DNA from: a virus
Strand: one strand, 5' to 3'
DNA: 24,826 nt
IMG/VR virus record: IMGVR_UViG_3300030102_003002
Location: 1 to 24,826 of that record
Each line of letters opens with the position of its first letter. Positions within the stretch are counted from its first letter, which is position 1. Positions 1 to 6,651 of the stretch are shown piece by piece. A model generated the notes under the pieces. The model saw nothing but the letters and a program-made list of their open reading frames with translations, searched no databases and had not been told where the DNA came from. Made by a program: the position numbers and the translations under genes.

Positions 1-227
1 TCGATGTCATAACGGAGTTTAGAACCATGTAGATAGATCTGATGACCAGCTTTGAGATTAGCTAGTTGATCTACCTGTTTTCCATAAACTGTAAGTTGTA
101 TTTTTGTAGGTGCTTTGTTTCCTATTGGAGGAAGCATCACCGTACATGTTGCGTTTGAAGATGACTCACTTGTGTAAACCCTTTTAGGATCATCAGCAAG
201 TTGAGCACATAAGAAAGCTAAGTTCAT
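1..227 (-). CDS. SSB-like OB-fold protein, truncated by window edge
   Basis: The first 75 residues of a protein are present; its 3' part lies outside the window. The order of elements fits a bacterial or phage single-stranded DNA-binding OB fold: an N-terminal strand with LADDPKRV, a central IQLTVYGKQVDQL strand and helix, then LKAGHQIYLHGSKLRYD, which matches the usual 'kkG..v.v.G.l.yd' SSB pattern. Such proteins coat ssDNA during replication and recombination. It follows the DNA polymerase by about 50 bp on the same strand, which supports a replication role. The ATG is the only good start after an in-frame stop at about 257; no clear Shine-Dalgarno is visible. The family call is inferred from the pattern alone. 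Confidence 0.65.
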   Translation of the reverse strand, partial: MNLAFLCAQLADDPKRVYTSESSSNATCTVMLPPIGNKAPTKIQLTVYGKQVDQLANLKAGHQIYLHGSKLRYDI

Positions 228-279
228 AAAATTAGTAGCTATGTGAAAGGCAGTTTAATGTCTTACCAGGGACAAGTAA

Positions 280-2148
280 TTAATGTGTATCAGCCCAGTT
301 GGAACCGATCTTTGAATCACCTTCGATCTTGCATTTAAAACCGAAGAAAGCCTGTGCTTCCGGAAAAGCATTTAAGGCTTGTTCATTTATTTTATCTGTA
401 TATTTAGGATTGCAAGCCAGCTGTACTTCATCATGTATCATTAGCATCTGGAACCAGTCACGACCGTACTCCAGACCTAAGTTATCTTTGATGTTTCTAT
501 TTATATTGATCACTACCTGCTTCATAAGTATTGCTCCAGCTGACTGAAGTAATACATTTAATCCTTTGAATGCGGATCTGCAGTGCAGTGAACGTCTGTC
601 CAATCCAATGAGAAAGCCACGGGTTGCAATAGTTTCTTCTACTTGATCTTTGAGTTTGCGTAATGCAGGAACTCCTCTCAGGAAACCATCAATCGCATTC
701 CGACCTAACACCCTCAACTTCTCCTCACTCTTCTCCTTAGGATCTATAATCGTGCCAGCCTTCGCCGCACCACACCCGTAAAGCATGGCATACAGTAGAC
801 GTTTGGCTATATCTCTGGTGGCAACACCGAACTTCTCTTGGTTGTAGGTGTGAATATCTATCTCTGGATTGACAACCAGTGAGGCATACTCACCATCATC
901 CCATAAAGCTAGATAACCAGCCAGTGTGCGTATCTCTAATCCCTTTGCATCTATACCGAGTTGATCCCAGTCATAAGGTGCATGGAATAAAGATCTACAT
1001 TCTTTACCATATGGTGAATAAGATGCTACTACTTGACCAAGATTGGGAGATTTATGGGAACATCTAGCAGTGATACACCCGTTGGTGATTACATTGCCGT
1101 GCATTCTGCCTGTCTGATTGTTAACCATCTTCAGCCAAGCATTCTTGCCGTCCGCTATCTGACCTAATCTCTTCTTGACTAGCATGTATTCCGCCAGTTG
1201 CTTAGCTTCTGGGAAAGGTAACTGCTCGAGGACATCATCGTCAAGTATTGGATTTCCTTTATCAGTTGTTTTCTTTGGGGTCCATCCGTACTTTTGTTGT
1301 AAACGTTCCACAATTTGTTGACGTGATCCAGGATTGAATTGCTCATACCTAATTTTTTCGAAGGGGACATCTTTTACGTAACCTCTTTTTGTGTTGTTTA
1401 CCTTGGGAGTGAACCACTCAGAGTATTTTACAGGAGGAAAGATCTCCTTCAGTTCCCCTTCCAGTCTTTCTTGCTTTGCTCGTAGAACATCCACGAGATC
1501 AATAGCTCCATCAATATCAAATGGAACTCCTGCTCTAATCTGTTTGTTAATGTAGTAAGCAAATTCATGTTCAATGGCTAACGAAGGTTGCGGATAATTT
1601 TGTTTAACTATGTGAAGTAATAATTTCTTTGTTACGTTCACGTCCTGAACACAATATTCAAGCATCTCTTCTGTGTATTGTGAAAAGTCCTTGAAGTCTA
1701 TTTTGTGATCAGCTAAACGATAGCCCCATGCTTTTAATGAGGCTGATCCTTTTAGTCTGGGAGGAACATTCCTTGTGGATGAATAATCCAGTTCAGTTAG
1801 TTTCTCCTTTGGCCATATCAACCTCGTGCATACAAGAGTATCTATGACCTTACAGTTGAAGCTAGTGCCATATAATTTGGTCAACAACGGTATGTCATAA
1901 AACATAATATTGTGACCAATTAATGTATCAGCAGATGCTAAATGTTCTAGTGCTTCAGTTATACTTTCAGGACCATATCTATACGTCTTATCTAACACTA
2001 AATCATGACAAACTATGCAGTAAACCTGCGTAGCATCATCATAAAGTCCGTCTGATTCTAAGTCGAATATCAACCATGTTTCATCTTTGGTATCGGGCTG
2101 CAGGTTGAACCTCAAGGTTTTTACTGGCGAGAGCGGGATCGTTTTCAT
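280..2148 (-). CDS. T7-type family A DNA polymerase with 3'-5' exonuclease
   Basis: This is a 622-residue replicative polymerase. The N-terminal proofreading exonuclease shows Exo I FDLESDGL (D29, E31), Exo II IGHNIMFYD (N80, D85) and Exo III YCVQD (Y165, D169). The polymerase domain has motif A GIDAKGLEIR (D400), motif B RDIAKRLLYAMLYG (K449, Y453, Y457) and motif C HDE (572-574), so both activities should be intact. The residue matching E. coli F762 / T7 Y526 is Tyr. It is somewhat shorter than T7 gp5 (704 aa), consistent with missing or reduced insertions. It lies just upstream of an SSB-like gene. The first codons overlap the end of the preceding small gene by 68 bases, and no strong ribosome site is visible, so the exact start is uncertain. 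Confidence 0.96.
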   Translation of the reverse strand: MKTIPLSPVKTLRFNLQPDTKDETWLIFDLESDGLYDDATQVYCIVCHDLVLDKTYRYGPESITEALEHLASADTLIGHNIMFYDIPLLTKLYGTSFNCKVIDTLVCTRLIWPKEKLTELDYSSTRNVPPRLKGSASLKAWGYRLADHKIDFKDFSQYTEEMLEYCVQDVNVTKKLLLHIVKQNYPQPSLAIEHEFAYYINKQIRAGVPFDIDGAIDLVDVLRAKQERLEGELKEIFPPVKYSEWFTPKVNNTKRGYVKDVPFEKIRYEQFNPGSRQQIVERLQQKYGWTPKKTTDKGNPILDDDVLEQLPFPEAKQLAEYMLVKKRLGQIADGKNAWLKMVNNQTGRMHGNVITNGCITARCSHKSPNLGQVVASYSPYGKECRSLFHAPYDWDQLGIDAKGLEIRTLAGYLALWDDGEYASLVVNPEIDIHTYNQEKFGVATRDIAKRLLYAMLYGCGAAKAGTIIDPKEKSEEKLRVLGRNAIDGFLRGVPALRKLKDQVEETIATRGFLIGLDRRSLHCRSAFKGLNVLLQSAGAILMKQVVININRNIKDNLGLEYGRDWFQMLMIHDEVQLACNPKYTDKINEQALNAFPEAQAFFGFKCKIEGDSKIGSNWADTH

Positions 2149-2314
2149 TAATCCAGTTTAAAATTGAAAGTGCGTTTGTGTTGTGTGGTGGTGCGAATAC
2201 TCTGTTTAAATCATGTTGGTTTTTTATTGGTGTTAATTCAAAACATTTCTTCTCCATATTTGTTTTAATACAATAGACAGTGCCATCAATCTCCGTAGAA
2301 ATTACATATGTCAT
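2081..2314 (-). CDS. Small hypothetical protein overlapping polymerase start
   Basis: A 77-residue open frame from an ATG, with a GTG 15 bases earlier as alternative start. It is not recognised. It begins with a beta-like stretch (MTYVISTEIDGTVYCI) and is polar at the C-terminus. Its last 68 bases overlap the first 23 codons of the DNA polymerase in another frame, a longer overlap than elsewhere in this arm. Either this gene is real and the polymerase start is embedded in it, or the polymerase starts further in. The last 20 or so residues look unstructured, as expected for an overprinted tail. Confidence 0.5.
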   Translation of the reverse strand: MTYVISTEIDGTVYCIKTNMEKKCFELTPIKNQHDLNRVFAPPHNTNALSILNWINENDPALASKNLEVQPAARYQR

Positions 2315-2387
2315 CAGTTTAAATATCACATAGATAAATGATAATTTAAACTAACGAATTAGCAATAGTTTGTATTACTTTTTGTAG

Positions 2388-2540
2388 TTAATCGTCCTGC
2401 CATTCTGGATATTTTTCATCGGCTAAATCTGTTAAGTTTATCCAATGTAATTTGTCTTCAGAACAGGCAATCAGATCTTCTACTGGTGCTTCATCATCGT
2501 TATTAATACCAACGTTGGTGATGCTTTTAACTTTAGTCAT
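2388..2540 (-). CDS. Small acidic hypothetical protein (50 aa)
   Basis: This is an unrecognised acidic protein (MTKVKSITNVGINNDDEAP...). The ATG is chosen because it follows an AGAGG Shine-Dalgarno with about 6 bases of spacing and overlaps the stop of the preceding gene (AATGACTAA), which is typical coupling. An open frame continues upstream, but that part lies inside the neighbour and lacks a ribosome site. It is the last of a three-gene coupled run below the Gp88 gene. Confidence 0.65.
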   Translation of the reverse strand: MTKVKSITNVGINNDDEAPVEDLIACSEDKLHWINLTDLADEKYPEWQDD

Positions 2541-2763
2541 TGCAATCCTCTTTAATTTCTTTAATGATGTCAGGGAAATGATCATCCCAATAATCTTCTG
2601 CTTGACGTAGAACTTCTTTGTCTGATAAATCTTTAAAGTATTTTGTAAGATCATCAGTTACATAAGCAACTAAATCTTCAGTTGACTTGTTATCGACTAT
2701 TCTTTCAACTAATAAGTCTTTAAGATAGTCGATCTGTTTTGATGTTAAATCATTTTTTGTCAT
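2533..2763 (-). CDS. Small acidic hypothetical protein (76 aa)
   Basis: A 76-residue, probably helical, acidic protein (MTKNDLTSKQIDYLKDLLVERIV...). It starts at an ATG preceded by a very strong AAGGAGG Shine-Dalgarno. The start lies inside the end of the upstream gene and the stop overlaps the start of the next gene. The first residues MTK resemble those of the following gene, a common start in this cluster. No family is recognised; repeated YLKDLL and YFKDL patterns suggest amphipathic helices. Confidence 0.75.
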   Translation of the reverse strand: MTKNDLTSKQIDYLKDLLVERIVDNKSTEDLVAYVTDDLTKYFKDLSDKEVLRQAEDYWDDHFPDIIKEIKEDCND

Positions 2764-3001
2764 TAGAAATCCTCCTTTTAGCATCTTCAATAGTTTGTAT
2801 CTCTTCATCAAGAGGCCAGTTCATTTGTTTTAATAATCTAAAACAAGTGTAGTTTTCTATTCTTTTAATCTCTTCGAGATTACCTTCATAGAATTCAAGA
2901 TAAGAAACTAGTTCACGATTTAATACTTCTGAAAGTATATCTCTATCATCTTCAGTAAGAGATAACAAGATTAAATCATTTTCATTTTCATTTTTTGCCA
3001 T
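2750..3001 (-). CDS. Small acidic hypothetical protein (83 aa)
   Basis: An 83-residue protein beginning MAKNENENDLILLSL, rich in Asp and Glu, predicted mostly helical (ILSEVLNRELVSYLEFYEGNL). The start is placed at the ATG overlapping the Gp88 stop (ATGGCAAAAAATGA), with an AAGGGGG purine tract about 10 bases before it. It is not recognised. Acidic small helical proteins next to replication genes in phages are often host-takeover or DNA-mimic proteins, but nothing here proves that. Confidence 0.7.
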   Translation of the reverse strand: MAKNENENDLILLSLTEDDRDILSEVLNRELVSYLEFYEGNLEEIKRIENYTCFRLLKQMNWPLDEEIQTIEDAKRRISNDKK

Positions 3002-3761
3002 AACCAACAAAGCCCCCTTCTTTCTTACGTTGTGCAATTGCCGCACTTGCATCAGAGCCAGCCGGTTGACTGCCATGAACTAGCAGTGCAAAAGGTTTGT
3101 CACCAAAACAATGAGAATCATCATGGTCAATCTCCAGTCCACGTTCTTCGGCTTCTTGTTTGGTATACACTACATAACAGATACGTTTGTACAGCTCGGG
3201 AAATTTCTGGAGCATACGATCTTCATCACCACCATAAGATGCAGTGAGATAAAAGTTGTCAGGGATTTCATCCCGTAGGTTGTACCACATTGTCAGAGAT
3301 TTGGTGTAGGCATAGAACTTCTGGTGTGGACGTTCTTCGGCTGCCAACATCCATGCTTTCATGTAGTGTTGTGACCAGAAATCACCTGATCCATGAATAC
3401 GTACTAGCTCTCGCTTAGGTTGTGCTTGCAAGGAAGATGAGATTAGATCTTTGATACCCATATAATATTTAGTTGGATCATTGTGTTGATCTACATAGAT
3501 ATTTCTGGCTGCTTTGAGTTGATCAAAGTTGTACCATCTAGACTTGCGAACTGAAGGAAGCCTAGCTTCATCCATAGCTGCATAGCAACGGTACTCCGGA
3601 GATTCACTACAGCCATGTGGATTGTCCATGATCTTACCGGTAGTACGATTGGCAAACGTGTGGCATTTACCAGCATGAGGACAGGTATAACCTGCCGGAA
3701 TAGAAAAGATAAGGGTATCTACCAACTTGGCATTACCCTTACTGAATTTAAGAAGATCCAT
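2988..3761 (-). CDS. Gp88-family protein (Cys-rich phage protein)
   Basis: A 257-residue protein resembling the phage 'gene product 88' family. Landmarks are an N-terminal Cys cluster (TCPHAGKCHTF, C27 and C33, then C51 and C59 in HGCSESPEYRCY), a central RIHGSGDFWSQHYMKAW (residues about 121-137), FYAYTKSL, YLTASYGG and a late CYVVYT with H/C residues (HDDSHCFG). The Cys/His arrangement suggests a metal or Fe-S site, and the GSGDF plus YTKS layout recalls radical-SAM-like proteins, but no CxxxCxxC SAM motif is present. The biochemical function is unknown. It sits at the head of a coupled run of acidic micro-genes and follows a small gene by only 4 bases. Confidence 0.75.
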   Translation of the reverse strand: MDLLKFSKGNAKLVDTLIFSIPAGYTCPHAGKCHTFANRTTGKIMDNPHGCSESPEYRCYAAMDEARLPSVRKSRWYNFDQLKAARNIYVDQHNDPTKYYMGIKDLISSSLQAQPKRELVRIHGSGDFWSQHYMKAWMLAAEERPHQKFYAYTKSLTMWYNLRDEIPDNFYLTASYGGDEDRMLQKFPELYKRICYVVYTKQEAEERGLEIDHDDSHCFGDKPFALLVHGSQPAGSDASAAIAQRKKEGGFVGYGKK

Positions 3762-3765
3762 ACTT

Positions 3766-4050
3766 TTAATAAATCACAGGAGCTAAAGTTTCTCCACCTT
3801 TGGGAGGATTGGAGATGTACAGGGCACCTCCATCATTACCTTCATCATCCATCTGGGGAATCAAAGCCTGTCCATCATTTAGTTCAATGATGATAGGAGC
3901 TTTGTACCATCCCTCCAGTTCTTGAGTAGCCATATATCTGACATTGAGGATGGTTTTTCCAACCAGTTGTTTGCGTAATTTCTCAGCCCATTCGTTTTTG
4001 AGTTTGTACTGAGGATCATCTTCTAATTGGATTAGCTTTTCTTTAGCCAT
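3766..4050 (-). CDS. Small hypothetical protein (94 aa)
   Basis: A 94-residue protein starting MAKEKLIQLEDDPQYKL. The N-terminal half is helical and charged; the C-terminal half is beta-rich (TILNVRYM, PIIIELNDGQALIPQMDDEGNDGGALYI) and looks like a small folded domain. It is not recognised. No Shine-Dalgarno precedes the ATG; instead the decamer ATTCAATTCA lies 10 bases upstream, shared with other leftward genes that also lack a ribosome site. It ends 4 bases before the Gp88 gene, so the two are probably co-transcribed. Confidence 0.75.
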   Translation of the reverse strand: MAKEKLIQLEDDPQYKLKNEWAEKLRKQLVGKTILNVRYMATQELEGWYKAPIIIELNDGQALIPQMDDEGNDGGALYISNPPKGGETLAPVIY

Positions 4051-4060
4051 GGTTTTAAAT

Positions 4061-4070
4061 TGAATTGAAT
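4061..4070 (-). promoter_or_regulatory. Repeated leader decamer ATTCAATTCA
   Basis: On the minus strand the decamer ATTCAATTCA lies 10 bases before the ATG at 4050. The same ten bases occur before the starts at 13286 and 14182, with one mismatch before 11391. It may be a promoter element or an mRNA leader signal; its role is inferred only from recurrence and position. Confidence 0.35.
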
Positions 4071-4076
4071 TAGTGA

Positions 4077-4655
4077 TTAACCCCACTGATCTGCCATTGC
4101 ATCAGCGATACCCTGAAAGGTACGGGAGCGTATCTTCCAGCGGTCTTTTGATGGGGGCAGATAGTGAAGACGTTGTCTTTGTTTGTCAGGTAAACCTGAG
4201 ACATCTATGTATTTAGTGCCTACTAATTTAGGTAAACCCTTCAACCAAAAACCTGTTTTCTTTTGTTCGGCATGACCAAACTCGTATGGTTGTACATACT
4301 GTGTGGCCTTACCAAGTTTTGATCTGGAAGACAGAGCACCGACAGGATTCTCGATACAAATCCTCGGACACTCTGAATCCCATATCGTCTCAACGAACTT
4401 AATAGCTGCGGGCTGTCTGCCGTCTGCTACCTTCTCAGCCCATCGAGCTGCACCACTTACGGATAAATGAGTGCAGGGTGGATGAGCTATGATCAGATCC
4501 CAGTCATCATTAAGAATTGGAAGTACATCTCCTTCTATATGTTTCTTGCTGGGTTGTTCTGTGGGAAGAAGGTCGCATGACCAGGCGTCGTGTCCTCTAG
4601 CTTTGAAAGCATTGCGAACAATACCTGAATATTCACAAGCTACTAAGACTTTCAT
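4077..4655 (-). CDS. Short DNA cytosine methyltransferase-like protein
   Basis: A 192-residue protein with the core layout of C5-cytosine methyltransferases in a compact form: a SAM-site-like MKVLVACEYSGIVRNAF at the N-terminus, CDLLP at 27-31, DLIIAHPPCTHLSVSG with the PPC catalytic motif at 59-61, and IENPVG at 102-106 (equivalent to the ENV motif). The C-terminus RTFQGIADAMADQWG resembles the end motif of these phage proteins. It lacks the long target-recognition region of typical enzymes (usually over 300 aa), so specificity may be low, or it may act on another substrate. It could protect phage DNA from restriction; that is inference. The start is taken at MKVLV; upstream codons look non-coding. 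An operator-like dyad lies 60 bases upstream. Confidence 0.8.
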   Translation of the reverse strand: MKVLVACEYSGIVRNAFKARGHDAWSCDLLPTEQPSKKHIEGDVLPILNDDWDLIIAHPPCTHLSVSGAARWAEKVADGRQPAAIKFVETIWDSECPRICIENPVGALSSRSKLGKATQYVQPYEFGHAEQKKTGFWLKGLPKLVGTKYIDVSGLPDKQRQRLHYLPPSKDRWKIRSRTFQGIADAMADQWG

Positions 4656-4716
4656 TCGTTTAGAAAATAGATATCTAAATAATAGATTCATTGTTTCTAG
4701 TAAGATGTAAAGAAAA

Positions 4717-4732
4717 TGTAACAAGTGTTACA
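4717..4732. promoter_or_regulatory. Perfect dyad TGTAACA-AG-TGTTACA, operator-like
   Basis: A perfect 7-bp inverted repeat with a 2-base centre lies in the gap between the methyltransferase-like gene (minus) and the DUF4278-like ORF (plus). TGTTAC half-sites also occur at 14899 and 15031 in the noncoding hub and at 15579 near the divergent start. A regulator site is plausible; no regulator gene is identified in the window. Confidence 0.35.
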
Positions 4733-4794
4733 GCGTGAACTACAGTTTCTTGAGAAAGGTATTAATATGATTCAGTAACAACCGATACCAAATC

Positions 4795-4875
4795 ATGACC
4801 CAACTTGTATATCGTGGCATTCCCTACACAATTGGTGGGAAAGACACAAAAGACACAAAAAAAGCCCCAAATTAA
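4795..4875 (+). CDS. DUF4278-like micro-protein (26 aa)
   Basis: This is the only plus-strand gene proposed inside the leftward arm. It encodes MTQLVYRGIPYTIGGKDTKD... and ends shortly after. The core LVYRGIPY matches the LxYRGxxY signature of DUF4278, short proteins common in cyanobacteria and cyanophages, with unknown function. The tail contains a KDTKDT repeat from a 9-base tandem duplication. Its stop lies inside an intrinsic terminator shared with the converging gene. No strong Shine-Dalgarno is seen; a TATGAT at 4766-4771 might serve as a -10. The motif match is good but the ORF is tiny, so chance cannot be excluded. Confidence 0.5.
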   Translation: MTQLVYRGIPYTIGGKDTKDTKKAPN

Positions 4876-4886
4876 TCGGGGCATTT
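4857..4886. terminator. Bidirectional intrinsic terminator
   Basis: A GCCCC/GGGGC stem with a 9-base AT-rich loop lies between converging genes. Read on the minus strand it is followed by seven T, ideal for ending leftward transcription after the 119-aa gene. On the plus strand it is followed by ATTTTACTTT, which would be weaker. Confidence 0.75.
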
Positions 4887-4890
4887 TACT

Positions 4891-5250
4891 TTAAGCAGCT
4901 GGTTGAGTTTCTATTACTTCACCAGCATTGGCTTCCTCCATTTTGTTCATCATGTTCTGTGCGATTTCAGCACGACGTGCCGTCTCTTCAAAGAAAGTTT
5001 GAGCCTTGTCAGCACCGCAGGTATGTTCGGTGCCATTGGCTGTTACAAACTTCCAACTACCATCTGGTTGAAGTGTACCGTTAGTTAGAGCAAGTTTCTC
5101 GCTGTTACGTACATAACGTAGACTTACATTATGACGATCGGTAAGACCCAAGTCGTCAACAAAAGTGACACCAACATTGTAATTGCGGTCTTCACCAAGA
5201 AACGCATGGGGTTGTGGAATAAATGGCTTGATTGCGGATAAGAATTGCAT
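4891..5250 (-). CDS. Hypothetical protein (119 aa)
   Basis: A 119-residue protein from MQFLSAIKPFIPQPHAFLG. The body looks beta-rich (YNVGVTFVDDLGL, HNVSLRYVRN, GSWKFVTANG), followed by a helical, Glu-rich C-terminal third that ends in TQPAA. No family is recognised. The chosen ATG starts a conserved-looking hydrophobic stretch; an upstream in-frame start exists but adds an unlikely basic leader. No Shine-Dalgarno is visible. The gene is followed by a clear intrinsic terminator and preceded by about 50 bases without a gene, so it may be the last gene of a leftward transcript. Confidence 0.7.
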   Translation of the reverse strand: MQFLSAIKPFIPQPHAFLGEDRNYNVGVTFVDDLGLTDRHNVSLRYVRNSEKLALTNGTLQPDGSWKFVTANGTEHTCGADKAQTFFEETARRAEIAQNMMNKMEEANAGEVIETQPAA

Positions 5251-5300
5251 AGCATTTGATTTAATTTTTAATGTGCACAAACTGGGGATAGACTTACATC

Positions 5301-5399
5301 TTACGAAAGCCCAGACGAATCATATACTCTAATTTTTATATCTCTTAAACTTATAAACGAAGTCAGCCTACCAATTGTTTTAGTGGTATCGGTGGCCAT
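5301..5399 (-). CDS. Possible 32-aa micro-protein
   Basis: A short frame (MATDTTKTIGRLTSFISLRD...) starts inside the end of the 134-aa gene, 20 bases before its stop, behind an AAGAGA Shine-Dalgarno with good spacing. That placement mirrors other coupled genes in this arm. Composition is ordinary and no family is recognised. The open frame extends upstream through the neighbour, so codon openness alone is weak evidence. Confidence 0.4.
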   Translation of the reverse strand: MATDTTKTIGRLTSFISLRDIKIRVYDSSGLS

Positions 5400-5784
5400 G
5401 TGATTCTCTTTTACTATCGAGAGAGTTCCAGGCACGTTCTTGTGCAGATATTGGAGGCTCACCTCCCGTATCGTCATAGAGATACTGTGGGGTAGGATCG
5501 ACATCATAAGGCATGTCATAATCATCGTAGTCATCAGCACATTCATCCCACCAAGTATTGATAAGATCAACGTCCTCTGCATCAATTACGTTAGGCATTT
5601 CCTCTGGTCTGTCGGAATAGAAATTGTGATACCATTCTTGGAAAGCATCAATCAGATCTGTGTAAACATCATTCTGTTCACAAATTTCTTTTGCTTGTTC
5701 GTAGCAATGATCTTTGAATAATTGATTTTCATAATCAATGTCTTTCTGACGCATGACTTGATCTGGTAGTGGATTGTCAATCAT
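5380..5784 (-). CDS. Acidic Asp/Tyr-rich hypothetical protein (134 aa)
   Basis: A strongly acidic 134-residue protein. It contains two charged helices (MRQKDIDYENQLFKDHCYEQ, LIDAFQEWYHNFYSD) and a striking Asp/Tyr block ADDYDDYDMPYDVDPTPQYL near residues 90-110. Such density of negative charge is seen in DNA-mimic and other host-interfering phage proteins, but there is no specific family match. Its ATG overlaps the stop of the 47-aa gene, indicating coupling. Confidence 0.75.
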   Translation of the reverse strand: MIDNPLPDQVMRQKDIDYENQLFKDHCYEQAKEICEQNDVYTDLIDAFQEWYHNFYSDRPEEMPNVIDAEDVDLINTWWDECADDYDDYDMPYDVDPTPQYLYDDTGGEPPISAQERAWNSLDSKRESHGHRYH

Positions 5785-5920
5785 AATAAGTAATTCCTAG
5801 TTCTAAATTGTCAATCCCATCTAATTCTGATGAGATAATATTTTGAATTTTATGTATTGCTTCATCAGATAACTGACGAGTTACACTTTCTTTTGGATCG
5901 TATTTACGTTTGTTAGTCAT
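5777..5920 (-). CDS. Small hypothetical protein (47 aa)
   Basis: Starts MTNKRKYDPKESVTRQLSDE and reads as a basic N-terminus followed by an amphipathic helix and an acidic end. The start is chosen for its overlap with the stop of the 72-aa gene and the CAGG purine tract before it. Not recognised. Confidence 0.6.
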   Translation of the reverse strand: MTNKRKYDPKESVTRQLSDEAIHKIQNIISSELDGIDNLELGITYYD

Positions 5921-6131
5921 CGTAACCTGGAATAAATTGTCTGGGAGGGCATGTAGGATAACCAGTATCTGTTTCATCTATTGTGGTTCCAATATTATTT
6001 TTATCTACATAATCAGCTAATTTTTTAACTATATTTTTAAAGTCTCTTTCTTCTTCTTTGTTGAACTCAGATGCTTGCTGTTCACAACAATACAAGATGA
6101 GATCGTATTCGTTTTTAGTTAATAAATTCAT
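5913..6131 (-). CDS. Small hypothetical protein (72 aa)
   Basis: A 72-residue protein with a helical first half (MNLLTKNEYDLILYCCEQQA) and a Pro/Cys-containing end (TGYPTCPPRQFIPGYDD). It is preceded by an AGAGAG tract and its ATG overlaps the upstream stop by four bases (ATGA). Part of a coupled series with the 50-aa and 47-aa genes. Not recognised. Confidence 0.65.
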   Translation of the reverse strand: MNLLTKNEYDLILYCCEQQASEFNKEEERDFKNIVKKLADYVDKNNIGTTIDETDTGYPTCPPRQFIPGYDD

Positions 6132-6280
6132 TGTGCTCTCTCCCAGAAACGTTTTTCTGCTCTCTTTGCAGCGACATGTTCTGTCTGTGCGTTAGTAAGT
6201 TTTGGAAATCGTTTTTGAACTTTTTCTATTTCTTCTTCGAAGAAGTAGAGTACCAGTTCAGTGTTACTGTTGTGACTCAT
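6128..6280 (-). CDS. Small helical hypothetical protein (50 aa)
   Basis: A 50-residue protein (MSHNSNTELVLYFFEEEIEK... ending KRFWERAQ), very likely one long charged helix. Evidence is strong for its size: an AAGGAGG Shine-Dalgarno 7 bases before the ATG, and ATGA overlaps at both ends with its neighbours. Function unknown. Confidence 0.75.
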   Translation of the reverse strand: MSHNSNTELVLYFFEEEIEKVQKRFPKLTNAQTEHVAAKRAEKRFWERAQ

Positions 6281-6453
6281 GAGTTTTCCTCCTTTAAATT
6301 AATTACAATACCCTTTAATCTGTCAACAACATCTGAAAGGGTGGTTCCTTCATTGTCTATATCATCACAAACATTCTTACAATTTTTTCTCCAATAATGG
6401 ACGGCTTCTTCAAGCCAATAATGTTCATGTGGATAAAGATGTACGTTATTCAT
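6277..6453 (-). CDS. Small hypothetical protein (58 aa)
   Basis: A 58-residue protein (MNNVHLYPHEHYWLEEAVHY...) with an aromatic and His-rich N-terminus, two Cys (KNCKNVCDD) and a helical C-terminus. It has a GAGGAGG Shine-Dalgarno and ends in the ATGA overlap with the next gene. Not recognised. Confidence 0.75.
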   Translation of the reverse strand: MNNVHLYPHEHYWLEEAVHYWRKNCKNVCDDIDNEGTTLSDVVDRLKGIVINLKEENS

Positions 6454-6465
6454 TAGTCGTCCTCC

Positions 6466-6651
6466 TCACTCATTGGGTACCTCCCGTTGTCTGTTTTGAT
6501 TTGTTTTGATGTGTTGGTCTAGTATTTTGTTGTAGACTTTCACGAGTTTAGGATTGTCCTTGGCAGAATCACCCGAGATCAAAAAACGATCCAAATGATT
6601 CTCCAACACTCCCAACTCTTCTCCCGTAAACCTAATAGCGTATTTAGACAT
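6466..6651 (-). CDS. Small hypothetical protein (61 aa)
   Basis: MSKYAIRFTGEELGVLENHL... is a beta strand followed by helices and a polar basic tail. A second ATG six bases upstream is possible; the inner one gives better spacing from the AAGAAG tract. It overlaps the end of the upstream 72-aa gene by 8 bases. No family recognised. Confidence 0.7.
   Translation of the reverse strand: MSKYAIRFTGEELGVLENHLDRFLISGDSAKDNPKLVKVYNKILDQHIKTNQNRQREVPNE

Noticed and set aside
2988-3761. Calling the Gp88 protein a radical-SAM enzyme
   Set aside because: The CxxxCxxC motif is missing; the resemblance is limited to GSGDF and YTKS boxes.
4838-4863. A CRISPR-like or microsatellite repeat (tandem AAAGACACA)
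   Set aside because: Only two 9-base units without spacers, explained by the KDTKDT end of the small ORF; no CRISPR array was seen in the window.
6131-6397. An 88-residue plus-strand frame
   Set aside because: It covers two minus-strand micro-genes that have strong Shine-Dalgarno sites and perfect coupling; the plus frame is Phe/Ser-rich and lacks a ribosome site.
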